64,000 nt of DNA from JBCDGZ01 sp038750655 (GCA_038750655.1 JBCDGZ010000011.1:1-64000); one strand, 5' to 3'. Shown: positions 1-9,751, numbered from the stretch's first letter. Notes: generated by a model from the sequence alone, not told the origin. Program-made: numbers and translations.

Positions 1-75
1 AAAAACGCTACAGCTTAATCCCGCGCAGGCCCTTCGGATCGCCCATTTTAACAAGGTCTCAACATCACCAAAGTC

Positions 76-891
76 TCAAAATCGCTTGCGAAGCACCACT
101 CCGAAGCTATCGCCCCCCGCCGTTGGCGTCAAGGTAAACCGGCGCTCCCCATCCTTCTTCTTATGCAACTGCGGCACCAAAATACCCGCCAAAGCCCCCA
201 CGCCATAACCAATAATCACATCGCTAGGGTAGTGCTTGCCCGCCTTGTAACGTAGATAGCCCGTAAGGGCTGGTAGGCTGGCCGCTACGCCCCAAATCAG
301 CGGCTTGAGCTTCGAATCGGGGTGATGATCAATATACACCTTGGCCGTGAAAAAGGAAAATACACTCACCGTCGAGGTATGCCCGGAGAAAAAAGAAAGC
401 TGTGCCGTACGGCTTTCCTTCTTGCTGTTCGGAACCTCCGGATTGTAAACAAAGGGCCGCTTGCGCCGCACCAGCACCTTCGTCAAAGCCGTCAGGCCCT
501 CCGTCACTACCACCGACTCCGCCAGCAAAACCCCCACATGGCGGTAATTGGAGCGCACCGACTGATCGATCAGCAGGCTAAACGGCAGCAACACCGAACC
601 ATAAAAGAATACATCGCTGGCCCGGTCGGCCGACGGCGACCAGTTGTCCGCCGCACTGCGATCAAAGGCAAGGATGTCATTTTTTTGCAAACCTGCAATG
701 GTCTCTGCATCGAGCGGCTCCATGTCCAAAGCAATAAATACCCCAGTCGACAGACTAAGGCCTCCGCCTACCATCAATGGCATTTCTTTTTTCCAGTCTA
801 AAGCGTAAGGAGATTGGCAGAAGCCCGCCAGGGGCAATAAAAGGCACAATAGAAGCAATAGTTGGTGGTGTTGGTTCTCTCTTAAGTACAT
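76..891 (-). CDS. PAP2-superfamily phosphatase, exported
   Basis: A 271-residue acid phosphatase/phospholipid phosphatase of the PAP2 family, which hydrolyses phosphomonoesters such as lipid phosphates outside the cytoplasm. A hydrophobic signal peptide or anchor covers residues 8-25. The three PAP2 motifs are complete: K138 to R145-P146, S169-G170-H171, and R214 with H220 and D224. The last 20 or so residues (GDSFGVVLRKRF) look like an envelope-protein terminus. Substrate cannot be told from sequence. It stands alone on the minus strand, separated from the next minus-strand gene by a repeat element. It is a different subfamily from the Aur1-like PAP2 protein at 10.4 kb. Family assignment is firm; a role in lipid recycling is inference. 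Confidence 0.88.
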   Translation of the reverse strand: MYLRENQHHQLLLLLCLLLPLAGFCQSPYALDWKKEMPLMVGGGLSLSTGVFIALDMEPLDAETIAGLQKNDILAFDRSAADNWSPSADRASDVFFYGSVLLPFSLLIDQSVRSNYRHVGVLLAESVVVTEGLTALTKVLVRRKRPFVYNPEVPNSKKESRTAQLSFFSGHTSTVSVFSFFTAKVYIDHHPDSKLKPLIWGVAASLPALTGYLRYKAGKHYPSDVIIGYGVGALAGILVPQLHKKKDGERRFTLTPTAGGDSFGVVLRKRF

Positions 892-1069
892 GGATTGAGT
901 GTTGTAAAGGATCAGTTTTATCCAAGCTGTGGTTCACAAAATCTGACGCTTTGAATCTTTTAATAGTGAATCGCGGCTTGTAATATTCAATGACGTAACT
1001 ATTAATGCTTTTGTGGAGCAAAAAATTGTACGAGCTGTTTTTTTACATATTATGCAAAAACCTTACCTG

Positions 1070-1282
1070 TTTGCGCCTTTGGCGCTCTGGTGGACGCCCG
1101 CCTGCCGGCCGGCAGGGTTGGCTGCCTTTGGCAGCTTTGGTGGACGATTGATGGCCGAACGTGAAAGCTGTAGGCATTCACCGCGGGTGCGGAGCCACGC
1201 CCCACTACGCCTTATCACGCCCCACTACGATCGCCGTCTACCGTCCACCGTCGATCGTCCACCCATAGCGCCAAAGGCGCTA
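1070..1282. repeat. Inverted-repeat-bounded intergenic element, copy 1
   Basis: GCGCCTTTGGCGCT at 1073-1086 is repeated as its exact reverse complement at 1267-1280, and each end is itself a small hairpin (GCGCC-TTT-GGCGC). Inside is a perfect 16-bp palindrome at 1101-1116 (CCTGCCGGCCGGCAGG) and a run of short direct and inverted words (GTCCACC, CCACTACG, GGACG). A diverged second copy lies at 33.54-33.71 kb. No transposase is encoded, so this is MITE-like or REP/BIME-like. The right end overlaps the stop codon of the next gene. Confidence 0.75.
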
Positions 1283-4200
1283 CTGCAAATCAAACCCCAC
1301 ATTCACACTAAAATAAGACTCCTGATCCCGAGAGCGGCCGTAGGTGAAGATGAAGTTGAAGTTTTCGGAGAGGGGAGCGGCGAAGAGCCCCCCGCCGAAG
1401 CCGCGATGCCAGCGGTCCGATTCTTCCTCGTTGCTCCACACGCGGCCAGTGTCCCAAAAGCCGAAGAGGCCCCATTTGATGGGGAAGAGCGGGGTGCGGA
1501 TGGTGCCTGCTTGCAGCCGCAGCTCGGAGTTGAAGTAGACGCTGCGGTTGCCGAGGAAGCGGTTGCGGACGTAGGCTCGGAGGTGGGCATTGCTGCCCAG
1601 GGCACTGAGGTGATTGAAGGGCGACTCGCCGTAGGACTGCGAGAAGCCTCCGCGCAGGGCCGCCGTCAGCGGCCGACCGATCTTCACGGTATTATAATAA
1701 GCAAGATAACCCTCGACCTTACCAAACAGGTCGCCCCCCTCGCTTTGATTGCTGAACAGCTCGTTGTACAGATAGAGCTGGGTACCGTAGCGAGAGAAGG
1801 TAGGATGATCCCGAAAATCCAGATCGATGTGGCCAACGATACCGATGAGGTGCTGCTGGCCCAGCCCGTTAATTTGAGCAAGTTCGGGCTGATTAAAGAT
1901 GGTAAAATCTTCGTTGATGGGGCTGATGTCGTTGAACTCGTACTGCAATCCAATGCGGTAGCGGCTTTTTTCCAAAAAGCGTTTCTCCAGCGAGGAGTTG
2001 AGAATGAGGGTGTTGTAATCGGTGCGGTAAAAGTCGTCTTCGAACAAATCAATGTCGCGGACGCTGTTGTTGCCGATGCCGTAGAAGAAGGGAAACTTAT
2101 CGTACAGTGAGGAGTAGCGAAGGTGCAGCCGCAGGTCGTGCAAGCCTACTACGTGGCGGAACCAGGTCCTCAAGTCCAGTCGATGAGCCTGGATACCGGG
2201 ATAGTAGATGAGCTTAGCCTGGTATTTTTGCTCAAATTCAGGCTTGTTGAACCCTCGATTGAGATAGGTGGCGGTTAACTCTGCACCAAAACCATTACCG
2301 CTACTGATCCGAAATTTGGGAATGGGCGTCAGTGCATTGTATTCAAAGGCTTTGTTGTTGTAGCGGGCTTGGTGTGCGGGGCGCAAGATACGGTATTCCT
2401 TATCTCCCTCCACCACATCCTGCTTTCGACTATCATAGACCAGGGTCTTGTGCTTGGGCCCCTTGACCTCCGAGCGATCTTCAATTTGATCTACCCCCTT
2501 ACCACCAATAATGCGCAGCAGGGGCCCCTGCGGGCTTTGGCCGTTGATGTAAAACTCATCCCTGCCCGCCAGGCCAAAAAGGCGGACCTCCTTGGTCTCT
2601 TCAGGCCGAAAGCGCCGCTCGTAAACCAGCTTCCCTTTTTCCCCGCTGCTCTTCTTCCGATCGTACATCCGCACCAGCAGGGTTCCGTCTTCCGATCGCT
2701 CGACCACAAATATTTCTCGCTTATTGGAGCCGATCACATCGACTTCTTTGGCCAGCAGTTGGTACAGCTCCGTTGCTGCATCCACCAACTGCCCGCGGCG
2801 GGACTTCAGCTTCTCGGCGATTTCCGGGCCGGAGAAAGGCTGTACCTCCTCCGGCAGCTCGGCGACGGCCGCATCAATTAGCGAGTCGGTCATCTGCTGC
2901 TGTAAGTACCGGGCTGCCGCTTGCCATTCTTCCAGCAAAATACCATTGCCCAGCTGGCGATCCAGGTGTCGGGCCTTAAAACTCAGCTGAGTCATATTGT
3001 CGAACTCCATACCGAAGTTTTCGGCGTTGGGGATCACCTTATCGGCAATCGAGGGGATTAGGCCCTCCCATTGAGAGAATACATGGTCTCGATCTCGGGG
3101 GATGGGCCAAAAGGCAGTGCGCTTTCCTTCTTTATAACCAGCCCATTTCCAGTTGTCCTCGTGGCGGTCCCAATCACCAACGAAGAGGTCGAAGACCCGC
3201 GCGCGGGCGTAGCTTTGTCTATCAATCTGATTATCGTTGTCTTTGTACATGGCCCGAAACATCTTGTTACTGGAGTAGATACGGGTGGCGTTGCCGAAGA
3301 GAGGCTGGCCGTTTTTGGTGTTGCGCGGGCGGATTTCCAGGGTGCCCAGCTTGCCGGCGAACTCGGATTGGAAGATGCCGAGGCGGGGGTCATTGGGCAT
3401 GACGAAGAGCTGGGGGCGGGGGTGGAGGATGTCGGTGGCGTCCAACAGTTTGGAGGCGACCAGGCCGCCGTAGGGGTGTTGGGTAGTGATGAGGTCTTTG
3501 ACGATGTGTCGATAGACGGTTTGCCGGGTGAGGTCGTTGAGGGCCTTGACGGGGTCTTTGTTGACTGAGCGGAAGGCGAATTCGCGGCCATCAGTGGTGC
3601 GGAACTTGAGCGAGTGGGTCTGTAGACCGCCACCTTTGGCGTAGGGCCGCAGGCCGCCTTGCTCCTGGCCGATTTTGAGGTAGGGCGCTCGGATGGGGGT
3701 AGTCCATTCCAATCGGTATTGCTCGCCCATCGCCCAGACTCTGAATTTACTGCGGATGTACTCGGGGCCAGCAGTCGTCAGAACGAGGGTGTCGGCGGCG
3801 ATGTACTTGCTCAGCGCGATATTTTCCACATCTCGCTTGCAGGGGTTGAGCGCGGTGTTGAAGAGGCGCTTTTCGAGAACTACCTTATTAATACAAGTCG
3901 ATTGAAAGAGGAGGAGGCGCTCGGCGGCTTGGAGACGCTGATCTTTCCAGCGGTAGGCTTGTAGGTAAATCTTGCCATCGTCGAAGTATTCTAGGCGCAG
4001 TAGGCCGCTGTTGGACTGCCGGTAGCGGGTGAAGGGGCTTTTGCCGACGGCCCTGCCCCGGAGGTAGGCCCCGCTGTTGATGTGGTAGTTGCGATCGACT
4101 TGCAGGGCCTCAATATCTTGTTCGTGGCCAGAAATGTAGAGGATGGAGCTGTAGTTGTGCAGCAGCTCCCTCATCCGGTAGCTGAAATGCTGATAGCGTG

Positions 4201-4981
4201 GATTAGACATATCACTACTACGGCCGATTTGCTGGCGAAAACTCTGGTAAAAGGTACCGAAAATGGGAATGAGGTGGTAAGACCCCAGTCTTTTACCAGC
4301 ATATTGACCATTGGAGTAAACGGGATGGTGGGCAGCAATGATGATATTTCGCCCCTCTGCTTCTTCGATAGCCTCCTCTAGTTCGTCCCAAAAGTCGGCT
4401 TCTGTGAGTATTTTACAATCCGTATCAGGGGCCTCAGGGCGGTCGTAGGGGTGAAGAAACCACTGCGAGTTGATGGCGATGAGCGTCAGTTGCTCATTGA
4501 GTTCGACGACTTTAGGGCCGGGGCAACCTTTGGAGGGAAGAAAGGATTTTTTTAGGCCCGGTAATTGTTCCAGGTAGTCCTCTAACGCCTTAACCTTTTT
4601 TTTGCCCTGCTTTCCCGAATTGTCCCAATCTCTATCCCCGCTCAGAAAGTAAACCTTTTGGTCGGCATCCGGATGGTGCAGTCGACTGAGTTGTTGCAGC
4701 AGTTGCTCTTGTTGCGGGTTGGGAGTAAGGCTGAGGCCTTTTTTATCCACAACATCCCCCAAGAATAGCAGAGTAGCAGGCTGGGATTGGCTGGCCATCA
4801 ATTGCCGGACTTGCTCGTGAATGGGATGATCGGCCTGGGTTCGGTAGGTATTTCCCAAAAGATATACAAAATGATTGGCATCCGACGCAACGCTTTCGAC
4901 TGGATGTTGCGTATAGGATGCTGTAGACAATAAAGTAAGGATGATCGTACAAAAAGAGAAGTGCTGGAATATTGATTTCAT
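1280..4981 (-). CDS. Metallophosphoesterase fused to an outer-membrane beta-barrel (BamA/surface-antigen-like)
   Basis: A 1233-residue protein with a signal peptide (about 1-25), a calcineurin-like phosphoesterase domain in the first 320 or so residues, a long middle region, and a C-terminal third rich in alternating beta strands that resembles the BamA/Omp85 surface-antigen barrel and ends in a phenylalanine-containing strand (NVGFDLQ). Phosphoesterase motifs visible are LGDVVDKKG, SGDRDWD, AAHHPVYSNG and SGHEQD. The usual first metal motif (GDAG-like) reads GNTYR, and GNHD reads GDRD, so the metal site departs from the textbook form. Likely located at the outer membrane. The TAG stop lies inside the terminal repeat of the neighbouring element. 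Domain fusion is clear; substrate is unknown. Confidence 0.82.
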   Translation of the reverse strand: MKSIFQHFSFCTIILTLLSTASYTQHPVESVASDANHFVYLLGNTYRTQADHPIHEQVRQLMASQSQPATLLFLGDVVDKKGLSLTPNPQQEQLLQQLSRLHHPDADQKVYFLSGDRDWDNSGKQGKKKVKALEDYLEQLPGLKKSFLPSKGCPGPKVVELNEQLTLIAINSQWFLHPYDRPEAPDTDCKILTEADFWDELEEAIEEAEGRNIIIAAHHPVYSNGQYAGKRLGSYHLIPIFGTFYQSFRQQIGRSSDMSNPRYQHFSYRMRELLHNYSSILYISGHEQDIEALQVDRNYHINSGAYLRGRAVGKSPFTRYRQSNSGLLRLEYFDDGKIYLQAYRWKDQRLQAAERLLLFQSTCINKVVLEKRLFNTALNPCKRDVENIALSKYIAADTLVLTTAGPEYIRSKFRVWAMGEQYRLEWTTPIRAPYLKIGQEQGGLRPYAKGGGLQTHSLKFRTTDGREFAFRSVNKDPVKALNDLTRQTVYRHIVKDLITTQHPYGGLVASKLLDATDILHPRPQLFVMPNDPRLGIFQSEFAGKLGTLEIRPRNTKNGQPLFGNATRIYSSNKMFRAMYKDNDNQIDRQSYARARVFDLFVGDWDRHEDNWKWAGYKEGKRTAFWPIPRDRDHVFSQWEGLIPSIADKVIPNAENFGMEFDNMTQLSFKARHLDRQLGNGILLEEWQAAARYLQQQMTDSLIDAAVAELPEEVQPFSGPEIAEKLKSRRGQLVDAATELYQLLAKEVDVIGSNKREIFVVERSEDGTLLVRMYDRKKSSGEKGKLVYERRFRPEETKEVRLFGLAGRDEFYINGQSPQGPLLRIIGGKGVDQIEDRSEVKGPKHKTLVYDSRKQDVVEGDKEYRILRPAHQARYNNKAFEYNALTPIPKFRISSGNGFGAELTATYLNRGFNKPEFEQKYQAKLIYYPGIQAHRLDLRTWFRHVVGLHDLRLHLRYSSLYDKFPFFYGIGNNSVRDIDLFEDDFYRTDYNTLILNSSLEKRFLEKSRYRIGLQYEFNDISPINEDFTIFNQPELAQINGLGQQHLIGIVGHIDLDFRDHPTFSRYGTQLYLYNELFSNQSEGGDLFGKVEGYLAYYNTVKIGRPLTAALRGGFSQSYGESPFNHLSALGSNAHLRAYVRNRFLGNRSVYFNSELRLQAGTIRTPLFPIKWGLFGFWDTGRVWSNEEESDRWHRGFGGGLFAAPLSENFNFIFTYGRSRDQESYFSVNVGFDLQ

Positions 4982-5246
4982 CGGGAAACGTTTAAAAATA
5001 CAGTTCGATACACTTATTCTTCAGAACAACCCGCAATTTATACTGTCCAGCTTTTTGAACTTTGTAATGAAGAGATAAAATTTAAAATTTGAATCGGCGT
5101 TTATCCTGTGATCCTTTAATACGGAAGATAAAGGTAAGGAAATGTTCGTAACAAATTTTTAGCCATGGCCCGAAAACACGAGAGCGACCTTAATTGTTAA
5201 TAACTCATGTGTCCTTTAAGAGCTAGTGCTACTTAATTTTTGTGTA

Positions 5247-7826
5247 ATGCTTTTAAACATCAGTATGCAGGCCAAATTATTTCTGCTTTTTTGTGTTGGC
5301 CTGCTCGTGACTACTTCATCAATTAATGCTCAGGACTTTACCAAAGTTAAAGGTGTGGTGATTGATGCAGAAACAAAAGAGCCTCTACCCTTCGTCAATG
5401 TCGGCTTCGCCGGGACGACGATAGGAACGACTACCGACTTTGACGGTAATTATGAATTGGAGTCCCAATACGGCTCTGATCAAATTTTTGCCTCTTTTCT
5501 CGGCTATGAATCTGATACGATTAAAATTGAATTGGGAAAGAAGCAAAAGGTCGATTTCGCCCTACAATCTACTGCGCTCAACCTGAACACGGTTACGGTT
5601 ACGGCTGAAAAAAGGCGGTACCGAAAGCGCAATAATCCCGCCGTTGAACTGATGCGTAAGGTCATCAAGAACAAAAAGAAAAATCGCCTGGAAAGTCTGG
5701 ATTATTACGAGCACGACCAGTACGAAAAGGTCGAGCTAGACCTCAATAATATTTCCGATAAATTTAGGAATCGCAAGGCCCTCCGAAAGTTCCAGTTCAT
5801 CTTCGAATACGTTGATACTTCCGAGATCAATGGTAAACCCTATCTGCCTTTCTTCTTGCAAGAAACGGCCTCTACGGTTTATTATCGCAAGTCACCCAAG
5901 ACGACTCGCGAGCACGTTAAGGGGCAAAAAGTAACGGGGCTGGACGGCTATTTGGACGAAGGTTCTATTGCTGCGGTGACAGATTTGCTGTATCAGAATC
6001 TGGATATTTATGACAATAATATGAATTTTCTGACCAAGCAATTCGTCAGCCCACTGTCGGTTTTTGCGGTCGATTTTTATAAATTTTACATCATCGATAC
6101 CATTGATTACAATGGCCAGCAGGTGGTCGATATGGCTTTTTTGACCCGTAATAAGCTGGATTTTGGCTTCAAAGGCAACATCTACATCGCCCTGGACTCC
6201 ACCTATCGCGTGGTTAAAGCCGAGATGGGGATTGGTAAGGACATCAACCTCAACTTTGTGGAGGAGGTCCGAATCGTACAGGAATTTTCGGAGCAAAACG
6301 GAGAATGGGTCTTGACTAAGGACGATCTGATTGTCGATTATGTGATTACTAAGAAGGGGATGGGGGTTTTTGGACGACGATCGGTGATGTATGATAATTT
6401 TGTTTTTAATAAAAAACAGGAGGACTGGGCCTACGCTGGAACGGAAAAGGAAGTGGAGCAAAAGGGGATGCGCGATCGGGACGAAGCCTTTTGGGAGGAG
6501 GCCCGACCAGTGCAGCTCACTGAGCAAGAAAAGGGCGTTTATCAAATGATTGATACCTTACAACAAGTCCCGGCCTTCAAACGCGCCCTCAATCTCTTGA
6601 CGCTGATTTTCACCGGCTACACCGACATCGGCGCCATTGACATTGGGCCGATTAACGCCTTTTATAGCTTCAACGATATCGAAGGCTTTCGGATGCGCCT
6701 CGGTGGTCGCACCAACCTCAAGTTCAACGAGAAATTGCAGCTGGAAGGCTACGGTGCCTACGGCTTCCGGGATAAAGAGTTTAAATACTACGCCAGTGGG
6801 CTGTATTCCTTCAACGAGAATTTTCAGGACCAGCCCCGGCACTACGTGCAGCTCAGTCGTTTCCACGAAACCAAATTCCCGGGGCAAATCCTGGAATACG
6901 TCACTGAAGATAACTTCCTACTGTCTTTCCGGCGAGGGGCACAGGATCGAATGCTATTTCTGACGACCAATAAAGTCGATTACTTCCACGAGATGAAGAA
7001 TAATTTCGGCTACCACTTCGCTGTGGAAACCCGCCGGCAGGAACCCCTCGGTAGTCTAACCTTCGACTATGTTGACGAGATGGGCGAACCCCGGCAGTTC
7101 GCCGACCTGTCGGCTACCGAGCTCCGGCTCAACCTGCAGTATTCGCCCAACGCTCAATACTGGAATACCAAGAATTTTCGCTATAATTTATACAACAAAT
7201 ATCCCATCTTAAAGCTCTTTTACAGCAAAGGAGTCAAGGCTTTAGGCGGCGATTATGATTACCATAAGATGCAGTTTAATGTCTTTAAGCGCTTCCAATT
7301 CTCTATTTTGGGGTACGCCAATGTGGAGGCGGAAGTCGGCAAAGCCTGGGGCGATGGCATCCCCTATGTGATGCTCTTTTTGCCAAGGGCCAACCAGACT
7401 TTTTCCTACCAGCACCGGGCCTACAACATGATGAATTTCCTCGAATTCGTTAGCGATCAGTACGTCAGTCTGAACATTCGCTACTACTTCGAGGGTTTCT
7501 TCTTCAACAAAATCCCGCTACTGCGTAAGCTGAAGTTGCGTGAAGTGTCGACTTTCAAATTGCTGTACGGTAACCTCAGAGATGCAAATAATCCCAATAT
7601 CACACCCAACCTGGTGCAGTTTTCCGAAACTGCCGAGGGGGTTCCTGAGACGTATTCGCTGAGTGCGAAGCCCTACATGGAATGGAGTGTTGGCATCTCC
7701 AATATTTTCAAGCTGCTGCGCATCGATGTGATCAAGCGCTTGACGTACCTTGACCATCCAGAAACGCCAGAGTTATGGGGGGTTAAAGGACTGGGTATCA
7801 GGGCTCGCGCTGCCTTGGACTTCTAG
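5247..7826 (+). CDS. DUF5686/carboxypeptidase-like regulatory domain outer-membrane protein
   Basis: About 859 residues. A signal peptide ends near SSINAQ, followed by a carboxypeptidase-regulatory-like beta-sandwich (KVKGVVIDAETKEPLPFVNV, about 80 residues) and a long DUF5686-type region rich in aromatic beta strands, as in TonB-receptor-like barrels of Bacteroidota. The family is outer-membrane, of unknown function. An upstream GTG at 5226 is possible but would place extra residues before the signal; ATG at 5247 or 5265 fits better. It is divergent from the phosphoesterase gene and lies 74 bp upstream of the lipid block, with no clear terminator between, so it could be co-transcribed (inference). 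Confidence 0.82.
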   Translation: MLLNISMQAKLFLLFCVGLLVTTSSINAQDFTKVKGVVIDAETKEPLPFVNVGFAGTTIGTTTDFDGNYELESQYGSDQIFASFLGYESDTIKIELGKKQKVDFALQSTALNLNTVTVTAEKRRYRKRNNPAVELMRKVIKNKKKNRLESLDYYEHDQYEKVELDLNNISDKFRNRKALRKFQFIFEYVDTSEINGKPYLPFFLQETASTVYYRKSPKTTREHVKGQKVTGLDGYLDEGSIAAVTDLLYQNLDIYDNNMNFLTKQFVSPLSVFAVDFYKFYIIDTIDYNGQQVVDMAFLTRNKLDFGFKGNIYIALDSTYRVVKAEMGIGKDINLNFVEEVRIVQEFSEQNGEWVLTKDDLIVDYVITKKGMGVFGRRSVMYDNFVFNKKQEDWAYAGTEKEVEQKGMRDRDEAFWEEARPVQLTEQEKGVYQMIDTLQQVPAFKRALNLLTLIFTGYTDIGAIDIGPINAFYSFNDIEGFRMRLGGRTNLKFNEKLQLEGYGAYGFRDKEFKYYASGLYSFNENFQDQPRHYVQLSRFHETKFPGQILEYVTEDNFLLSFRRGAQDRMLFLTTNKVDYFHEMKNNFGYHFAVETRRQEPLGSLTFDYVDEMGEPRQFADLSATELRLNLQYSPNAQYWNTKNFRYNLYNKYPILKLFYSKGVKALGGDYDYHKMQFNVFKRFQFSILGYANVEAEVGKAWGDGIPYVMLFLPRANQTFSYQHRAYNMMNFLEFVSDQYVSLNIRYYFEGFFFNKIPLLRKLKLREVSTFKLLYGNLRDANNPNITPNLVQFSETAEGVPETYSLSAKPYMEWSVGISNIFKLLRIDVIKRLTYLDHPETPELWGVKGLGIRARAALDF

Positions 7827-7900
7827 CAAAAGAGCGGAAAAATCGATTAAAAATGCGGGCTTGTAACACGAAAAGCATAATTTTACACTAAAATTTGCTT

Positions 7901-8593
7901 ATGCTTAAGAAATACGGCCAAAGCCTGATATACGAGGCGATCAATCCATTGATCAAATTGTTGATCCGGTTTAAGGTAACACCAAACGAGATAACTACAG
8001 TGGGCCTAGTGCTCAACTTTGTCGCCACCATGATTTTCATTGCTGGGGCGGAGTTCGGAGTGCGTAATGATCATTCTTACGTCGGCTGGGCGGGTGCCGT
8101 TATTCTGTTCGCCGGCTTGTTCGATATGATCGATGGCCGTCTAGCCCGCATGGGCAATATGGCTCACCCCGCCGGAGCGCTCTATGACTCGGTCATCGAC
8201 CGCTACAGCGAGATGGTGATGTTTTTGGGAATTTGCTACTATCTGGTGGCGCACGATTACTTCCTCAGTTCGCTCTTTGCCTTTGTAGCGATGATCGGAT
8301 CGGTGATGGTGAGCTACACGCGAGCGCGGGCCGAAGGGCTGGGGGTAGATTGCAGTATTGGGTTGATGCAAAGGCCGGAGCGAGTGCTGTTGGTCGGCAT
8401 CTCTGCGGTACTCTGCGGTGTGTTGTCGCCGGTGTTGGGAGGAGACTATAAGATCGCCATCGATGTCTACCCCTACACGGCTTTTGAGACCATCTCCATC
8501 TTTACCATTCCGTTGACATTTCTGGCGGTGCTGTCCAATATTACGGCGATTCGGAGATTGCTCTATAGTAAAAAAGAATTATTAAAACAATGA
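7901..8593 (+). CDS. CDP-alcohol phosphatidyltransferase (candidate phosphatidylinositol-phosphate synthase)
   Basis: A 230-residue multipass membrane enzyme with the complete CDP-alcohol phosphotransferase signature DG-x2-AR-x8-G-x3-D-x3-D: D78-G79, A82-R83, G92, D96 and D100. This family joins a CDP-activated lipid to an alcohol. With inositol-phosphate synthase, a PgpA-like phosphatase and an Aur1-like enzyme downstream, the expected reaction is CDP-diacylglycerol plus inositol 1-phosphate to phosphatidylinositol phosphate, as in inositol-lipid clusters of Bacteroides (inference from context; phosphatidylglycerophosphate synthase is the alternative). ATG at 7901 is preferred over TTG at 7895. 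It leads the lipid block, with a 111-bp gap before the desaturase. Confidence 0.85.
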   Translation: MLKKYGQSLIYEAINPLIKLLIRFKVTPNEITTVGLVLNFVATMIFIAGAEFGVRNDHSYVGWAGAVILFAGLFDMIDGRLARMGNMAHPAGALYDSVIDRYSEMVMFLGICYYLVAHDYFLSSLFAFVAMIGSVMVSYTRARAEGLGVDCSIGLMQRPERVLLVGISAVLCGVLSPVLGGDYKIAIDVYPYTAFETISIFTIPLTFLAVLSNITAIRRLLYSKKELLKQ

Positions 8594-8629
8594 ATAAAGA
8601 TTAGCCCAAAGAGATGATTTAATATGACA

Positions 8630-8642
8630 TTCGTCAGACGAA
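8630..8642. promoter_or_regulatory. Short palindrome upstream of the desaturase promoter
   Basis: TTCGTC-A-GACGAA is a perfect 6-bp inverted repeat around a single base, 28 bp upstream of the -7 box at 8671. Its position would suit an operator, but no regulator gene is adjacent and only one copy was seen. Confidence 0.25.
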
Positions 8643-8670
8643 ATTATTAGGCGATAAAGTGATTTATCCC

Positions 8671-8678
8671 TAACTTTG
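8671..8678 (+). promoter_or_regulatory. Bacteroidota-type -7 promoter box
   Basis: TAACTTTG fits the Bacteroidota consensus TAnnTTTG and lies 26 bp before the desaturase start codon, giving a short leader. No convincing -33 TTTG was found. It would start transcription of the sphingolipid genes separately from the preceding phosphatidyltransferase gene. Confidence 0.5.
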
Positions 8679-8704
8679 CGGCAAATTTCAAAATACCTAC
8701 GAGA

Positions 8705-9712
8705 ATGGACCACACACGTTCTGACTTTTTGTTAGGGTCGAATGACCAACCCCACGTTATTCGTTGTAAGGAAATGATTAGAAAGCATCCTGAGATTGCC
8801 AAGCTCATTGGCCGGAATCCTTACACTGCACTGATTTTAGCGGGCCTCGTTGGCCTGCAATTTGGCATCGCAGCTTGGATGGGATACTTGACTATGGACT
8901 ACTGGTGGCTTGCTCTGATTCTGGCTTACTGCGTTGGAGCCTTCGCCAATCATAGCCTTTACGTTATCATTCACGAGGCAACCCACAACCTGATTTTTAA
9001 GAAAAGAGCGCTCAATCGCTGGTGCGCCGTTATCGCAGATTTACCCAACGCCCTTCCGGGAGCAATGGGTTTTCATACCTACCATCTCAAGCATCACGCT
9101 CATCTGGGAGATTATGAAAATGATACCGATTTGGCCACCCACTGGGAGGCACGTATGGTCGGCAACTCCTCGTGGCGCAAGGCTCTCTGGCTGGCCCTCT
9201 TTCCAGTCTTTCAAATCTTGCGGACCTTCCGCCTCCGCCACGTCAATACTTGGACCCATTGGATGTTCATCAACATCGGAGTGGTCTTCGCCGTCGACTT
9301 TGTGGTTGTCTATTTCCTGGGCTGGGGTGCGCTGTTCTATCTCCTTGCTTCCATGATGTTTGCCCTGGGGCTCCACCCCCTCGGTGCCCGCTGGATTCAA
9401 GAGCACTACACTTTGGATGATGAGCAAGAGACCTACAGCTACTACGGTCCGCTCAACTTCTTTGCCCTCAACATGGGATACCATAATGAGCACCACGATT
9501 TTCCTGCTATTCCCTGGAATCGCTTGCCTGAACTCAAGCGCCTAGCACCGGAATACTACGATAATCTCAAGTATCATCCTTCTTGGACCAAGCTGCTTTT
9601 GGATTTTATATTCAACCCTGAATACTCACTGTATTCCAGAGTCCGAAGAGATAAAGAAGAGGCGACTACAGTGCAACTCAAAAAGATCAACAAATTAGAA
9701 AAAGTGGTTTAA
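8705..9712 (+). CDS. Sphingolipid delta-4 desaturase (DEGS1-like)
   Basis: A 335-residue membrane di-iron desaturase. The three histidine boxes are H90-EAT-H94, H127-LK-H130-H131 and H260-NE-H263-H264. The N-terminus has the 'lipid desaturase' segment typical of dihydroceramide desaturases (DFLLGSNDQPHVIRCKEMI) and the C-terminal half carries DEGS1 hallmarks: GLHPLGARWIQEHY at about 222-235, ETYSYYGPLN, and GYHNEHHDFP. These are much closer to animal and fungal DEGS1 than to ordinary bacterial acyl-lipid desaturases. The family introduces the 4,5-trans double bond in the sphingoid base, so the product here would be a sphingosine-type ceramide. First gene after a good -7 box; the gap to the hydroxylase is 39 bp. 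Function by family is strong; activity in this organism is inferred. Confidence 0.9.
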   Translation: MDHTRSDFLLGSNDQPHVIRCKEMIRKHPEIAKLIGRNPYTALILAGLVGLQFGIAAWMGYLTMDYWWLALILAYCVGAFANHSLYVIIHEATHNLIFKKRALNRWCAVIADLPNALPGAMGFHTYHLKHHAHLGDYENDTDLATHWEARMVGNSSWRKALWLALFPVFQILRTFRLRHVNTWTHWMFINIGVVFAVDFVVVYFLGWGALFYLLASMMFALGLHPLGARWIQEHYTLDDEQETYSYYGPLNFFALNMGYHNEHHDFPAIPWNRLPELKRLAPEYYDNLKYHPSWTKLLLDFIFNPEYSLYSRVRRDKEEATTVQLKKINKLEKVV

Positions 9713-9751
9713 GCTTGAAAACGATCCTGAAGTCAACAAAAGCTTGAGAGT

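Noticed and set aside
1070..1282. Insertion sequence
   Set aside because: About 213 bp with inverted repeats but no transposase; a MITE-like or REP-like element is a better description.
1013..2110. Long plus-strand ORF opposite the phosphoesterase-barrel gene
   Set aside because: It is a shadow of the minus-strand gene, opens inside the repeat element and encodes no recognisable domain.
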